64,000 nt of DNA, from positions 124,001 to 188,000 of the forward strand of contig JAXDKG010000001.1 in assembly GCA_034667225.1 (NCBI GenBank), given 5' to 3'. Every line of letters begins with the position of its first letter. Position 1 is the first letter of the stretch. Under the pieces are notes generated by a model, which ran no database searches, was not told the origin of the DNA, and saw only the letters and a program-made list of their open reading frames with translations. Below are positions 33,946 to 48,600 of this stretch, in pieces. The position numbers and the translations under genes were made by a program. The stretch comes from DATMER01 sp034667225. GTDB lineage: Bacteria > Acidobacteriota > Thermoanaerobaculia > Multivoradales > UBA5704.

Positions 33946-34001
33946 TCTGAGGCCTTCCGGTCTGATACCTTGTGTCCACACAGACCCACAAGGAGCCTGA
34001 G

Positions 34002-34501
34002 ATGAGCTCGAAGCTGCCGGTCGGCGAGATGCTCGCGCGCCTGGAGAGGAAGATCGCGCATCACAAGGAACTGGGCGAGATGCACGCGCGGCAGGAGGCG
34101 GTGCACGCGGAGCAGCGGGCGCTGCACGAGGCGGAGCACCGCAAGGCCGCGGAGCGCCACGCGGCGTTGCAAGCGGCTTCGGCGGCGGTCGGCGAGCTCA
34201 TCGTGGACGTCCGGCCGGAGCCGCCGGCCACGCTGCCCAAAGAGGTGGCGAGAGGCGGCTGGCACTGGATCGCCAAGCTGATGGAGATGGTGATCGAGAC
34301 CAAGGCTCCCGGCGAGGCCTTCGGCGCCACGTCGCTGATCGACGAGATCCAGGAGCGCTGGGGCCCGCAGCTCCGCTACGAGATCGACTCGCGCAGCGCC
34401 GCGGTCACGCTGCGGCGCTGGGCGGCCGAGGGCCGGCTCGAGGTCGTCCGCAAGGGCAAGGCACATCACGAGGGGCTGTACACGAAGCCCCCCGAGAGCC
34501 G

Positions 34502-34505
<4 letters not shown>
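34002..34505 (+). CDS. Hypothetical protein: N-terminal coiled coil, C-terminal winged-helix-like region
   Basis: A 167-residue protein, start at ATG 34002 with AAGGAG 7 bp before. Residues 1-65 are a His/Glu/Arg/Ala-rich heptad coil (RLERKIAHHKELGEMHARQE) without hydrophobic core breaks. From about 90 (WHWIAKLMEMVIETKAPGEA) the helix-turn-helix pattern and the final two strands (GRLEVVRKGKAHHEGLYTK) suggest a winged-helix domain that could bind DNA. No named family recognised. It directly follows the 20-bp array, making it the best local candidate for a protein binding that array; this is inference only. Confidence 0.65.
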
Positions 34506-38662
<4,157 letters not shown>

Positions 38663-38755
38663 GGGGAACTCCTTGAAGCTGTGTTTCAACAACGCGCATG
38701 GAGTATAGCTCGGGCGGGACTTCCGGTAGAGTAGGCGTCTTTGGAGGGAAACCGG

Positions 38756-39493
38756 ATGGAGCGCAAGATCGACGGCTGGCACAGCCCGAGCCTGGGCAAG
38801 GACATGCCCATCGTCTCGTACGGCAACTATGGGCACCCGGTGCTCCTGTACCCCACGGCGGCGGCCGACTTCCTGGAGAATGAGCGTTTCGGCCTGATCG
38901 GAGCCGTTACGCCGCAGATCGAAGCCGGGCGGGTCCGGGTCTTTTCGATCGACAGCATCAACAACCAGTCCTGGATGGACCGCAATCTGCCCGTGGCGGA
39001 GCAGGCGCGGCGGCAGGCCCTCTACTCGCGCTACATCGAGGACGAGGTCGTGCCCTACATCCGCAGCGCCTGCCAGACTCCCGACCTGCGGATCGCCACG
39101 GCCGGCGCCAGCTTCGGGGCCTTCCACGCGGCCAACGCGATGTTCCGCCGGCCCGACCTCTTCGACGGGCTCATCGCCATGAGCGGCTTCTACGACCTGG
39201 GGCCGGACTATCTGCATGGTTCCAGCGACGACAACGCCTTCTTCAACAACCCGGCCTGGTACCTGCCGGGTCTCGGGGGGGACAACCTCCACAAGCTGCA
39301 GACCGCGTGCAAGATCCTCATCCTCACCGGCCAGGGCGCGTACGAGGCGCCGGATGCCTCCAGGTTCCTCTCCCAGGTTCTCCACAGCAAGGGGATTCCG
39401 CATTTCCTCGACGTCTGGGGCCATGACGTGGCCCACGACTGGCCGTGGTGGCTCAAGATGCTCCCGTATGCCATCGACCTGATGGGCTGGTAA
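38756..39493 (+). CDS. Esterase-family alpha/beta hydrolase
   Basis: A 245-residue protein without signal peptide; the ATG at 38756 follows GGAGGGAAA at good spacing (a TTG frame 15 bp earlier overlaps this site). It is an alpha/beta hydrolase of the putative-esterase (EstD/antigen-85-like) group: nucleophile elbow GASFGAFHAANAMFRRP with Ser, catalytic-loop ILILTGQGAYE, and His in VWGHDVAHDWPWW. Similar genes in actinobacteria and acidobacteria are annotated only as esterases. It is divergent from pulA, with a 93-bp gap. Confidence 0.85.
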   Translation: MERKIDGWHSPSLGKDMPIVSYGNYGHPVLLYPTAAADFLENERFGLIGAVTPQIEAGRVRVFSIDSINNQSWMDRNLPVAEQARRQALYSRYIEDEVVPYIRSACQTPDLRIATAGASFGAFHAANAMFRRPDLFDGLIAMSGFYDLGPDYLHGSSDDNAFFNNPAWYLPGLGGDNLHKLQTACKILILTGQGAYEAPDASRFLSQVLHSKGIPHFLDVWGHDVAHDWPWWLKMLPYAIDLMGW

Positions 39494-39597
39494 AGACCGG
39501 GTGCAATTTCCCGCCGCCTGGTCTCACTGATAGGAAAGGAACCATCAATCAGGAGGACAGGCCTCAGACCGTTGCGGTCGTCGTGAGGCCCTCAGGG

Positions 39598-42500
39598 ATG
39601 CTCTGCGCGACCTGCAGCTTCGACAGCCCGGAAGGAATGAGGTTCTGCGGCCAGTGCGGCAAGCCTCTGGTGAGCGCCTGCGATCCCTCTTCGGGCACTC
39701 ACTCGGCCGAGCGCCGCCAGGTCACGGTGCTCTTCTGCGACATCGTCGAGTCGATGGCCCTGTCCGAGCGGCTCGACCCGGAAGACCTGCGCGAGATCCT
39801 GCTCGGCTACCAGAGGGCCGCCAACCAGGTGGTGGAGAGATTCGGAGGGCACACGGCGCAGCACCTGGGCGACGGACTCCTCGTCTACTTCGGATACCCC
39901 GTGGCGCACGAGGGCGATCCGCGGCGCGCGGTCCATACGGGACTGGGGATCGTCGACGCGATCCACGAGCTCAACGACAGCCTGGAGCGGGACTGGAGAG
40001 TCCGGCTCGCCGTCCGGGTCGGGATCCATACCGGCGCCGTGGTCGCCGGGGAGATCGGGTCCGGCGAGGTACGGGAGCGTCTGGCCCTCGGTCAGGTCCC
40101 GAACGTGGCCGCCCGCCTGCAGTCGCTCGCCGAGCCCGGAACGGTCGTGGTGAGCGGGACGACCTGGTCGTTCATCCAGGGGTTCTTCAACGCCCAGCCC
40201 CTGGGTCCCCAGAGCCTCAAGGGGATCGCCCGCCCGGTCGAGGTGCACCGGGTCCTGGAGGAGAGCGGGGTGCGCAACGCCTTCGAGCTCGCCATGGCGC
40301 GGGGCCTGAGCCCGATGGTAGGGAGACAGGACGAGCTCTCCGTCCTGCTCGGCGCCCTGGAGCAGGTCCGGGAGGGCCGCGGCCGGGTGGTCCAGGTCGT
40401 CGGCGAGGCGGGCCTGGGGAAGTCGCGCCTGATCCACCTGCTTCGGACACGGGCCGCGGGGGACCTCCGCTGGCTGGTCTGCCGCTGTTCCCCCTTCCTG
40501 CAGCAGAGCCCGTTCGCGCCGGTCGCCGACCTCCTCCAGGGCGCTTTCCACCTGCAGCCCGGGGAGCTGCCGGCCAGCCAGCTCCGCGGAATGGCCGAGG
40601 GGCTCGCCTCCCTGGGGCTCCCCTCGGAGGAGTCCCTGCCGCTCCTCGCGCCCCTGCTTGGCATATCCGTGGAAGAACAAGAGGGCTTCCTCGGCCTCAC
40701 GGCGCAGCGGCGCAAGGAGAAGACGCTGGAAGCCCTCCGGGCCCTCCTATCCGCGCTCGCCGAGCGGGAGCCCGTGATCTTCGCGGTGGAGGACCTGCAC
40801 TGGATCGACCCTTCGACGCTCGAGCTGCTCGAGTCCCTCGTCCGGAACGGGCTCCGGGACCGCATCCTCGTCCTGCTCACCTTCCGGCCGGTCTTCACTC
40901 CGCCCTGGGGCGCGGGCGGCTTCGTGGCGCAGGTGAAGCTGGACCGGCTCCAGGACCGGGAGGTGGAGGTCCTGGCGCAGGGAGTTTCCGGCGGCACCCT
41001 GCCTCGGGAAGTGCTCCGGCAGATCGTGTCGAAGACCGACGGGGTCCCGCTCTTCGTCGAAGAGCTGACCAAGATGGTCCTCGGATCGGGGCTCCTCCGG
41101 CAGGCCGAAGAGAGCTTCGAGCTCACCGGGCCGATCGCTCCCCTCGCCATTCCGGCGACGCTCCAGGATTCGCTCATGGCCCGCCTGGACCGGCTGTCCT
41201 CGATCCGCGAGGTAGTCCAGGTCGCCTCCGTGCTCGGCCGGGAGTTCACGTGGGAAATGATCCGCGCCACCTGCGCCCTGCCCGCCATGGTCCTGCAGCG
41301 GGAGCTCGAGCAGCTCGTCGACGAGGAGCTCCTGTACCAGCAGGGAACTCCCCCCGGCGCCACTTACATGTTCAAGCACGCGCTGATCCAGGACGCGGCC
41401 TACGAATCGCTCCTGAAGAGCGCCCGGCAGCAGCACCATCTGCGGATTGCGCAGATCTTCGAAGAGCGCTTCCCCGAGGTCGCCAGGAAGCGCCCCGAGC
41501 TGATCGCCCGCCACTACACCGAGGGTGCGGCCGCGGACCGCGCCGTGCCGCTCTGGCTGCACGCGGGGCGGCATGCCGTCGCTCACTCCGCCTTCCACGA
41601 GGCGATCGCTCACCTCGAGAGGGGCATCTCCCTGCTCGGCGCCCTGCCGGACGGAAACGATCGTGACCGGCTGGAGCTCTCGTTGAGGACCCTTCTCGGC
41701 TCGGCGCTGATCGCCACCCGTGGCTATACGCACTCTCCGCTCGAAGGTCTCTATGTACGGGCGCAGGAGCTCTGCAGCGTGAGCGGGGAAGATCTGCAGC
41801 TCTTCTGGGTGCTGAGGGGGCTGTGGATCTTCCGGCTCGTGCGCGTCGAGCTCGCCCAGGCGCTGGACCTCGGCCGGCGCATGATGGAGATCGCCGAGGC
41901 CCGCGAGGCTCCGCCGCTCCTGTTCGAGGCCCACCTGACCCTGGCGCTGAGCCACTTCTACCTCGGAGAGCTCGGCGATGCCCTCGCACATCTGGAGAGT
42001 GGGATCGCGCTCGACTCCCCCGATCGCGACCGGTCAGCGACCTTCGCCACGGGACAGGACGTCGCCGTCACCACCGTCTCCATGTCGGCGCTCGTGCTGT
42101 GGCAGACGGGCCGTTTCAGCCAGGCCGTCCAGCGGTCGAGCACCGCCATCGAAATGGCGCGGGCGATCGGGCATCCCTACAGCCTCGCCGACGCCCTGAG
42201 CTCGGCGACGCGCTTGCACTACCTCCTGCGCGACCCCGAGGCCGTCGAGCCGATGGCCGCCGACCTGCTGGCGCTGTCCGAAGAGAAAGGTTTTCAACAC
42301 ATCGCCTCCTATGGCTACGCGTATCTCGGGTGGGCTTATGTGGTCGGCGGCGATCCGGCGCGGCGCGAGGCGGGATTCGAGCACATCCATCGGGGTCTGT
42401 CGTCATTCCGGGCCTCGGGCGCTCTGCTCTCGCAATTGAAGGTGCTCTTCCTGCTCGTCGAGGCGCACCTCCACGCTGAGCAGACCGCAGAGGCAGAGCG

Positions 42501-42738
42501 GCTGCTGTTGGAGATCCGCCGGATTCTCAAGGGAGTGGATGACCGGTTCTTCTGGCTACCGGAGCTCTTCCGGCTGGAGGGGACGCTCGCCCTCGCCAGC
42601 CCGGAATCTTACGGCCGGCAGCAGCCGGAACACTGTTTCCGCCGGGCCCTGGTCCTCGCGCGCAGGCAGGGCTCGAAACCTTTCGCAATGCGGGCCGAGC
42701 TGGAGCTGGCCCTGCTTGAAGACGTGACCGCCGCTTGA
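39598..42738 (+). CDS. Class III adenylate/guanylate cyclase-AAA/STAND ATPase-TPR regulator (start of putative RiPP locus)
   Basis: A 1046-residue protein. Start at MLCATCSFDSPEGMRFCG; the upstream frame adds no structure, and the ribosome site is weak. N-terminal four-Cys zinc ribbon (CATC ... CGQC) leads into a class III cyclase domain (about residues 35-215): VTVLFCDIVESMALSERLD and HLGDGLLVYFGYP carry the two metal Asp residues. Then an AAA/STAND ATPase: P-loop VVGEAGLGKSRLI, Walker B FAVEDLHWIDPSTLELLESL. The last 350 residues are TPR helices. This build resembles the cyclase-ATPase half of kinase/cyclase regulators associated with TOMM (YcaO) clusters. It is 33 bp upstream of the candidate precursor, so co-regulation is likely. 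A direct regulatory role is inferred. Confidence 0.85.
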   Translation: MLCATCSFDSPEGMRFCGQCGKPLVSACDPSSGTHSAERRQVTVLFCDIVESMALSERLDPEDLREILLGYQRAANQVVERFGGHTAQHLGDGLLVYFGYPVAHEGDPRRAVHTGLGIVDAIHELNDSLERDWRVRLAVRVGIHTGAVVAGEIGSGEVRERLALGQVPNVAARLQSLAEPGTVVVSGTTWSFIQGFFNAQPLGPQSLKGIARPVEVHRVLEESGVRNAFELAMARGLSPMVGRQDELSVLLGALEQVREGRGRVVQVVGEAGLGKSRLIHLLRTRAAGDLRWLVCRCSPFLQQSPFAPVADLLQGAFHLQPGELPASQLRGMAEGLASLGLPSEESLPLLAPLLGISVEEQEGFLGLTAQRRKEKTLEALRALLSALAEREPVIFAVEDLHWIDPSTLELLESLVRNGLRDRILVLLTFRPVFTPPWGAGGFVAQVKLDRLQDREVEVLAQGVSGGTLPREVLRQIVSKTDGVPLFVEELTKMVLGSGLLRQAEESFELTGPIAPLAIPATLQDSLMARLDRLSSIREVVQVASVLGREFTWEMIRATCALPAMVLQRELEQLVDEELLYQQGTPPGATYMFKHALIQDAAYESLLKSARQQHHLRIAQIFEERFPEVARKRPELIARHYTEGAAADRAVPLWLHAGRHAVAHSAFHEAIAHLERGISLLGALPDGNDRDRLELSLRTLLGSALIATRGYTHSPLEGLYVRAQELCSVSGEDLQLFWVLRGLWIFRLVRVELAQALDLGRRMMEIAEAREAPPLLFEAHLTLALSHFYLGELGDALAHLESGIALDSPDRDRSATFATGQDVAVTTVSMSALVLWQTGRFSQAVQRSSTAIEMARAIGHPYSLADALSSATRLHYLLRDPEAVEPMAADLLALSEEKGFQHIASYGYAYLGWAYVVGGDPARREAGFEHIHRGLSSFRASGALLSQLKVLFLLVEAHLHAEQTAEAERLLLEIRRILKGVDDRFFWLPELFRLEGTLALASPESYGRQQPEHCFRRALVLARRQGSKPFAMRAELELALLEDVTAA

Positions 42739-42771
42739 TTCGGTCGGACCCAACAAGGAACGGAGGATTCC

Positions 42772-43011
42772 ATGCACAGTGTCATCATCGCTGGAGAGGA
42801 CGGAACGCTGTACAGGTTGACCGGTGATCAGATCGAGGCCCACCCTCTGGAAGCGAGCAGCCCTCATTACCAGGCCGCCCAGGGCCTGGTTGGCGCGGGT
42901 GTCAGCCATGCCGTGCTTCCGCCTCCCGCAGGAGGGACGGAGCTCTGGGACGACCAGCCTCACCTGCTCAATCTCAAGTCATTCCGCCAGCCCGCGGGAG
43001 AGCAGGAGTAA
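42772..43011 (+). CDS. Candidate RiPP precursor peptide (79 aa) upstream of YcaO-TfuA
   Basis: ATG preceded by a strong ribosome site (GGAACGGAGGATTCC). The 79-residue product starts MHSVIIAGEDGTLYRLTGDQ (strand-like leader) followed by IEAHPLEASSPHYQAAQGLVGAGV and a Pro/Gly-rich stretch PPPAGGTELWDDQP; the end is NLKSFRQPAGEQE. It has no Cys and few Ser/Thr, so azole formation is unlikely; YcaO-TfuA pairs are known to thioamidate backbone amides, which needs no Cys. Position 23 bp before the YcaO start and small size support a precursor role, but no known family was recognised. An accessory or recognition protein is the alternative. Confidence 0.6.
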   Translation: MHSVIIAGEDGTLYRLTGDQIEAHPLEASSPHYQAAQGLVGAGVSHAVLPPPAGGTELWDDQPHLLNLKSFRQPAGEQE

Positions 43012-43034
43012 CGGCTCGCAGGAGGCCTGCCGTC

Positions 43035-44282
43035 TTGAGATGCGAGCTTCTGCCCACGGCTGAAGGGCCGGCGGTGAAGGCCTTCCGTTCCGGGACGCAC
43101 CGCGCCGCGGCGCCCGAGGCAACGGTAGAACGGGTCGGGCGCCTGATGCCCGTCCTGGGAATCACCCGCGTCGCCAATGTGACAGGTCTGGATTCGGTCG
43201 GCATTCCGGTCGTCATGGTCTGCCGGCCGAATTCCCGCTCGCTAGCGGTCTCGCAGGGCAAGGGTCTGACCCTGACCGCGGCGCGGGCATCAGGATTGAT
43301 GGAGGCGGCCGAGGGCTATCACGCCGAGAGGATCACTCTCCCCCTCAAGCTGGCCTCCTACAACGAGCTGCGCTTCACGCATGCCGTCACCGATCCCGCG
43401 GTCCTGGCGCGGCTCAGCACCAGCGCGTTTCACGGCGACCTGCGTCTCCTGTGGATCGAGGGATGGGACGCGGTCGCCGGGACTGCCGTCTGGCTGCCGT
43501 ACGAGTCGGTCCATACGGATTTCACCCTGCCGCTGCCCCCCGGGAGCGGCTGCTTTCCTTTGACCGGGAACGGTCTCGCGTCCGGCAACCATCGGCTGGA
43601 AGCCATGAGCCACGCGCTGGCCGAAGTGATCGAGCGCGATGCCGACGCTCTGTGGGAGATCGCCGGTCCCGAGGCGTGGACGCGCACCCGGCTGGACCTC
43701 GGGTCCGTGGACGACCCGGCCTGTTGCGAGGTGCTCGACAGGCTCGACGGCGCGGGCGTGTCCGTGGCAGCCTGGGAGACCACCTCGGACCTCGGCGTCG
43801 CCGCCTTCCGCTGTGTCATCCTGGACCGGTCGGTGAACCCCGTCCGGCCTCTGGGGCCGAACCAGGGGACCGGCTGCCATCCGAGCCGCGGAGTGGCGCT
43901 GCTGCGCGCGCTCACCGAGGCGGTGCAGAGCCGCCTGACGGGCATCGCGGGCTCTCGCGACGACCTCCGGCGTTCCCGCTACGCGGCCCTCCAGGACCTG
44001 GACGCTCTCGAGGTCCTGCAGGCCGGGCTCGCGGCTCCGGGCCCGCGCCGGGACTTTCGCGACGCCCCGGACTGGGAGGGAAATACTTTCGAAGAGGACC
44101 TGCTCTGGATGCTCGGGCGATTGTCCGCTGCCGGGCTCCATCAGGTCCTCGCGGTCGATCTGACCCGGCCCGGGCTCGAGATCCCGGTCGTGCGGGTGGT
44201 GGTCCCCGGCCTCGAGAGCTCTCCTCACGTACCCGGTTATCTGCCAGGGCTGCGCGCCCGGACCGCGGCAGGGATCGCGTGA
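43035..44282 (+). CDS. YcaO-domain ATP-dependent amide-modifying enzyme
   Basis: A 415-residue protein starting at TTG 43035 after GCAGGAGG. YcaO enzymes activate peptide backbone amides with ATP to make azolines, thioamides or amidines. Features of the ATP-binding fold are seen in order: VANVTGLDSVGIPVVMVCRP with SVSQGKG-like SLAVSQGKGLTLTAARASGL, AAEGYHAERI (metal/ATP Glu), ALAEVIERDADALWE, and GTGCHPSRGVALLRALTEAVQSR (conserved Glu). The GTG of the next gene overlaps its stop by 4 bp. No E1-like/ocin-ThiF or dehydrogenase gene is adjacent, consistent with the TfuA-partnered thioamidation subtype. Confidence 0.92.
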   Translation: MRCELLPTAEGPAVKAFRSGTHRAAAPEATVERVGRLMPVLGITRVANVTGLDSVGIPVVMVCRPNSRSLAVSQGKGLTLTAARASGLMEAAEGYHAERITLPLKLASYNELRFTHAVTDPAVLARLSTSAFHGDLRLLWIEGWDAVAGTAVWLPYESVHTDFTLPLPPGSGCFPLTGNGLASGNHRLEAMSHALAEVIERDADALWEIAGPEAWTRTRLDLGSVDDPACCEVLDRLDGAGVSVAAWETTSDLGVAAFRCVILDRSVNPVRPLGPNQGTGCHPSRGVALLRALTEAVQSRLTGIAGSRDDLRRSRYAALQDLDALEVLQAGLAAPGPRRDFRDAPDWEGNTFEEDLLWMLGRLSAAGLHQVLAVDLTRPGLEIPVVRVVVPGLESSPHVPGYLPGLRARTAAGIA

Positions 44283-45634
44283 AGATCTTCGTCTTTGCCG
44301 GTCCCACCCTCGGCGCCGACGAGGCGCGCTCCCATCTCGACGCGGTCTACCTGCCGCCGGCCGCGCAGGGAGACGTCTATCAGGTCACCCGCGAGCACCC
44401 TTGGGCGATCGGCCTCGTCGACGGCTACTTCGACCGCGTGCCGGCCGTCTGGCACAAGGAGATCCTGTGGGCCCTCTCCCGCGGCATCCACGTCTTCGGC
44501 GCCGCGAGCATGGGAGCGCTGCGTGCCGCGGAGCTCGCCGCGTTCGGCATGGAAGGGATCGGGGCCATCTTCGAGGCCTTCCGCTCGGGAGAGCTCGAGG
44601 ACGACGACGAGGTGGCGGTCGCGCACGGTTCCGCCGCACTCGGCTATCCGTCGGTTTCCGAGGCCCTCGTCAACATCCGTTTCACCCTTGCCGCGGCGGT
44701 CCGCGAGCAGGCGGTGAGCGGGGATGTCGCCGCTGCGCTCATCCGGATCGGCAAGGATCTCTTCTATCCGGAAAGAAGCCTTGCCGCGATCCTCGCGCGT
44801 GCCGCCGGCCAGGGGCTGCCCGCGGACGAACTGTCGTCCCTCGCCGCCTGGCTTCCCGGCCGCAGGGTCGACCAGAAGCGCGCCGATGCCGTCGCCATGC
44901 TGCAGCGCATCCGCGAGCGGATGGCGGCCGACCCCTCTCCGAAGCAGGTGCGCTTCCATTTCCAGCACACCGAGCCGTGGGAGGAACTGCGGCGCCAGGT
45001 CGCCCTGCGGCGTCCCCTCTCCTGGGCCGGCGACGTCTCCCGCGAGGATCTCCTCGACGAGCTGCGGCTCGACGACGAAAGATATCGGCGCGAGCGCGAC
45101 AAGGTGCTGATCCGCCTGCTGGCCCTGGAGCTCGCGCGGCAGGTGGGCATGTCGGTGGACGAGAACGGGGTCTACCTGGCAGCCGAGCAGCTGCGGCGAG
45201 CGCATGGGCTCTTCGACCCGGCCGGCCTCCGGGAGTGGATCGAGAGGCAGGGCCTGACCGCCGGGGGATTCGAGCGCCTCGCCCGCGACGAGGCCCTGCT
45301 CTCCCGCATCCTGGAGAGCCTCGCGGCCGACCTCGAAGGCTCCTTCCATGACCATCTCCGCGCCTCGGGGGCCTACGGCGCGCTCGCGTCCCGGGCGCGG
45401 GAGAAGGAGGAGTCCCTCTCCTCCCGGGGGCTCGCGAACCCCTCGCTGGCCGAGACCGGGATGAGCGAAGAGGACCTCTGGCGCTGGTATTTCGAGGAGC
45501 GGCGGGGACGGCCCGTTCCCGCCGACCTCGACGCTCATGCGCGGAGCCTCGACCTTTCCGGCGTGAGCGCGTTGCGGCGGCTGGCGCTCCGCGAGCGGGA
45601 GTTCTTTCTCCATCCGCCGCCCCTCCCGCGGTAG
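44279..45634 (+). CDS. TfuA-like protein, YcaO partner
   Basis: A 451-residue protein translated from a GTG overlapping the YcaO stop (GTGA). The N-terminal 200 residues match TfuA: KIFVFAGPTLGADEARSH, VYLPPAAQGDVYQVT, WAIGLVDGYFDRVPAVWHKE, and FGAASMGALRAAELAAFGM. TfuA proteins assist YcaO in thioamide installation, probably by sulfur transfer, as in methyl-CoM reductase and thioamitide-type RiPPs. The C-terminal 250 residues are helical and Arg/Glu-rich, longer than in stand-alone TfuA (about 200-250 residues); their role is unknown, perhaps precursor recognition. Confidence 0.9.
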   Translation: MKIFVFAGPTLGADEARSHLDAVYLPPAAQGDVYQVTREHPWAIGLVDGYFDRVPAVWHKEILWALSRGIHVFGAASMGALRAAELAAFGMEGIGAIFEAFRSGELEDDDEVAVAHGSAALGYPSVSEALVNIRFTLAAAVREQAVSGDVAAALIRIGKDLFYPERSLAAILARAAGQGLPADELSSLAAWLPGRRVDQKRADAVAMLQRIRERMAADPSPKQVRFHFQHTEPWEELRRQVALRRPLSWAGDVSREDLLDELRLDDERYRRERDKVLIRLLALELARQVGMSVDENGVYLAAEQLRRAHGLFDPAGLREWIERQGLTAGGFERLARDEALLSRILESLAADLEGSFHDHLRASGAYGALASRAREKEESLSSRGLANPSLAETGMSEEDLWRWYFEERRGRPVPADLDAHARSLDLSGVSALRRLALREREFFLHPPPLPR

Positions 45635-45643
45635 ACTGCGCGT

Positions 45644-48600
45644 GTGCACCCCCGCAGGTTGAAGTGGTCGCCCTGGCTGGCGGCGTGGCTGATCCTCCTT
45701 GGTGGAGCTTCCTCCGCCGAGCAGCTGCCGGTCCGTGCCTATGGCATCGCGGACGGCCTCGCCGGCGACTCGATCACCGACATCGTCCAGGACGGCCGGG
45801 GCTACCTCTGGATCGCCACGACCGATGGCGTGAGCCGTTTCGACGGCGGGCGGTTCATCACCTACGGCAGCGCGGACGGGCTGCCGCACGCCCGGGTTCA
45901 TGCCCTGCTGGAAAGGCGCGACGGCACCATGTGGATCGCCACGAATGGCGGCCTCGCCAGGTTCCTCCCCGACCGGCCCACGGGTCGCCCCGCCTTCGAA
46001 AGGGTCGCTCTCGGCTCAGCCATGCCCGAGCCGGTCTTCTCCCTCTATGAGGACCGTTCCGGCCGTATCTGGGCCGGAGGCGCCGGGCGGCTCTTCGTCC
46101 TTGAAGCAGGCCGGGTCCGGGAGATCGGCCTGGAAGCCCTGCCCGCCCGGCCGAAGACCATCGACTCCTTCGCCGAGACGCCGGACGGCAGCGTGTGGAT
46201 CGGCACCCAGCAGGGGCTGCTGCGCCACCTGCCCGACGGGCGGACCTCCTTCCAGCCGGTCCTGCCTCATCACGGCGACGACCGCGTGCTCGACCTGGAG
46301 GTGGATCGCAAAGGCCGGATCTGGGTCGTCCATCTCCTGCGCGTCTTCATCTTCAAGCCCGGCCCCGAGGGACTCCAACCCGGCGGCCCGAGGCCCTCGC
46401 TGGCCGAGACGGCCGCCAAGCTCGGCTGCCGGATCACGGTCGACCGGCCCGCGTCCCTGCCCCTCCGCGCCGGCGAAGTCTGCGAGATCGGCAACCCTGA
46501 GGACGACACCGGTTGGCAGAAGGCCCTCGGCTCGGGCGACCAGATGCGGCTGGTCTCGAACCGCGGCATGTTCCTGTGGGACGGGCGTCTGCGCGAGTGG
46601 ACGGAGGAGAACGGCCTCATCGATTCCTCTCTCACCGCGATGGCCGAAGACCGGGATGGCAACCTCTGGCTGGGCACCGAGGGGCGCGGCGTCATGCGGG
46701 TGGCGCGCCACGGCTTCATCGGCTACACGGCCCACGAGGGGCTGGCGAACCCGCAGGTGCTCTCGATCTTCCAGGGCGGCGACGGCGCGCTCTACGTGCA
46801 CTCCGGCGACACCTACCAGCGCGAGCTCTGGCTGCACCGCTTCGACGGCGCGCGCCTGACGGCCGTCCGCCCCCGGCTGCCGCCGGAGATCGGCTACCTG
46901 GGGTGGAGCGTGCACCAGAGCGCCGTGCTCGACCGGTCGGGCGGATGGTGGATCGCGACGGGGCAGGGCCTCCTGCGCTATCCCGCCGGCACGCGCTTCG
47001 AAGACCTCGGCTCGGTCCTGCCCACGGTGATCGCGGCCCGGGACGGGCTCGGCGGCAACAGCATCGAGCGGATCTTCGAGGACAGCCGGGGGGACCTCTG
47101 GATCGGCACCAACGGAGCGCGGCCGCTCACCCAGAGGGTGCGCGCCACCGGGGAGCTGCGCTCGTTCGGCCGCGAGCAAGGCCTGGCCGCCGAGAGCCTG
47201 CCCTGGGCCCTGGCGGAAGACCGGGCCGGCCATGTCTGGGTCGGTCTCGCACGGGGCGGCGTGCTGCGGCTGATCCCCCAGGGCTCCGGTCCTGCGCGCC
47301 TGGAGCGGTTCGGCCCGGAGCAGGGCCTGCCGGACGCTCCGGTCACCGACCTCCATATCGACGCCCGGGGCCGGCTCTGGATCGCCACCGAAGGGGGCGG
47401 CCTGGGCCGGCTGGACGACCCGTCCTCCCGATCCCCGCGTTTCGTCCGGCTGACCACGCTCGAAGGGATCTCCTCCAACGAAGTCCGCTGCCTGACCGAA
47501 GACCGCTGGGGCCGCATCTTCGTCGGCGGACACCGGGGGATCGACCGACTGGACCCCGAGACCGGGCGGATCGAGCACTTCACGACCCTGGACGGGCTGG
47601 CGAGCAACCTCGTGGACACGGCAGAGCGGGACCGCGAAGGGCACCTCTGGTTCGGGACCCGGCGGGGTCTATCTCAGCTCGTGCCGGTGCGCGAGCCCGT
47701 CTCCCTGGTGCAGTCGCCCTGGATCACGGGGGTCAGCATCAACGGCGTGCCGCAGCGGGTATCCGAGCTCGGCGCGCCGCGCGTCGAAGGCATCGAGATG
47801 GAAACGCGGCGAAGCCGGCTGGAGATCGAGTTCCTGGCCCTGAGCTTCGCGCCGGGGGAGAGCCTCCGCTACCAGGTCCAGATGGAAGGGTTCGACCGCG
47901 ACTGGAACCAGGCGAGCGGCGCGCGGTCCGTGGTCTACGCCCACCTGCCGGCGGGCCGCTACCGCTTCCTCGTGCGCGCCGTCACCCTCGAAGACCGCGC
48001 CGCGAGCGTCGTGCCGGCCGAGGTCCTCATCGTCGTCCGTCCTCCGCTCTGGCAGCGCGCCTGGTTCCTGAGCCTCGTGGCGTTCGCGCTGGCGGGCGGC
48101 ATCGTCGCGCTCTACCGCTACCGAGTCTCCCACCTGCTGGCTCTGGAGAGGATGCGCACGCGCATCGCCACCGACCTCCACGACGACCTCGGGTCGAGCC
48201 TGTCGCGCATCTCCTACCTGAGCGAGCTGGCGCGGCGTCGGACCGAGGGGGACCTGGAGGGCTCGCGCCTGGTCACCGACATTGGCGAGACCGCGCGCGA
48301 GATGATGAACTCGCTCGGCGAGAGCATCTGGGCGATCGACCCCCGCCGCGACGATCTGCGCAGCCTGGCGACGCGCATCCGCCGTTTCGCCGGCGACCTG
48401 CTCGAATCGCGCGGCATCGTCTGGAACCTGCAGGCGCCCGCGGATGCCGAAGAGGTCAAGCTCTCGCCGGTCGAACGCCGCCAGCTCTACCTGGTCTTCA
48501 AGGAGGCGCTCCACAACATAGCCCAGCACTCGGGCGCGGCCTCGGTCACCATGTCGCTCGCCGTGAAGGGCTGGCGCCTGACCGCGGTCATCCGGGACGA

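Noticed and set aside
33616..33991. 121-aa frames on the minus strand through the 20-bp array
   Set aside because: The 20-bp period shifts the frame at each unit, and the predicted peptides show no repeat or fold; the array is noncoding.
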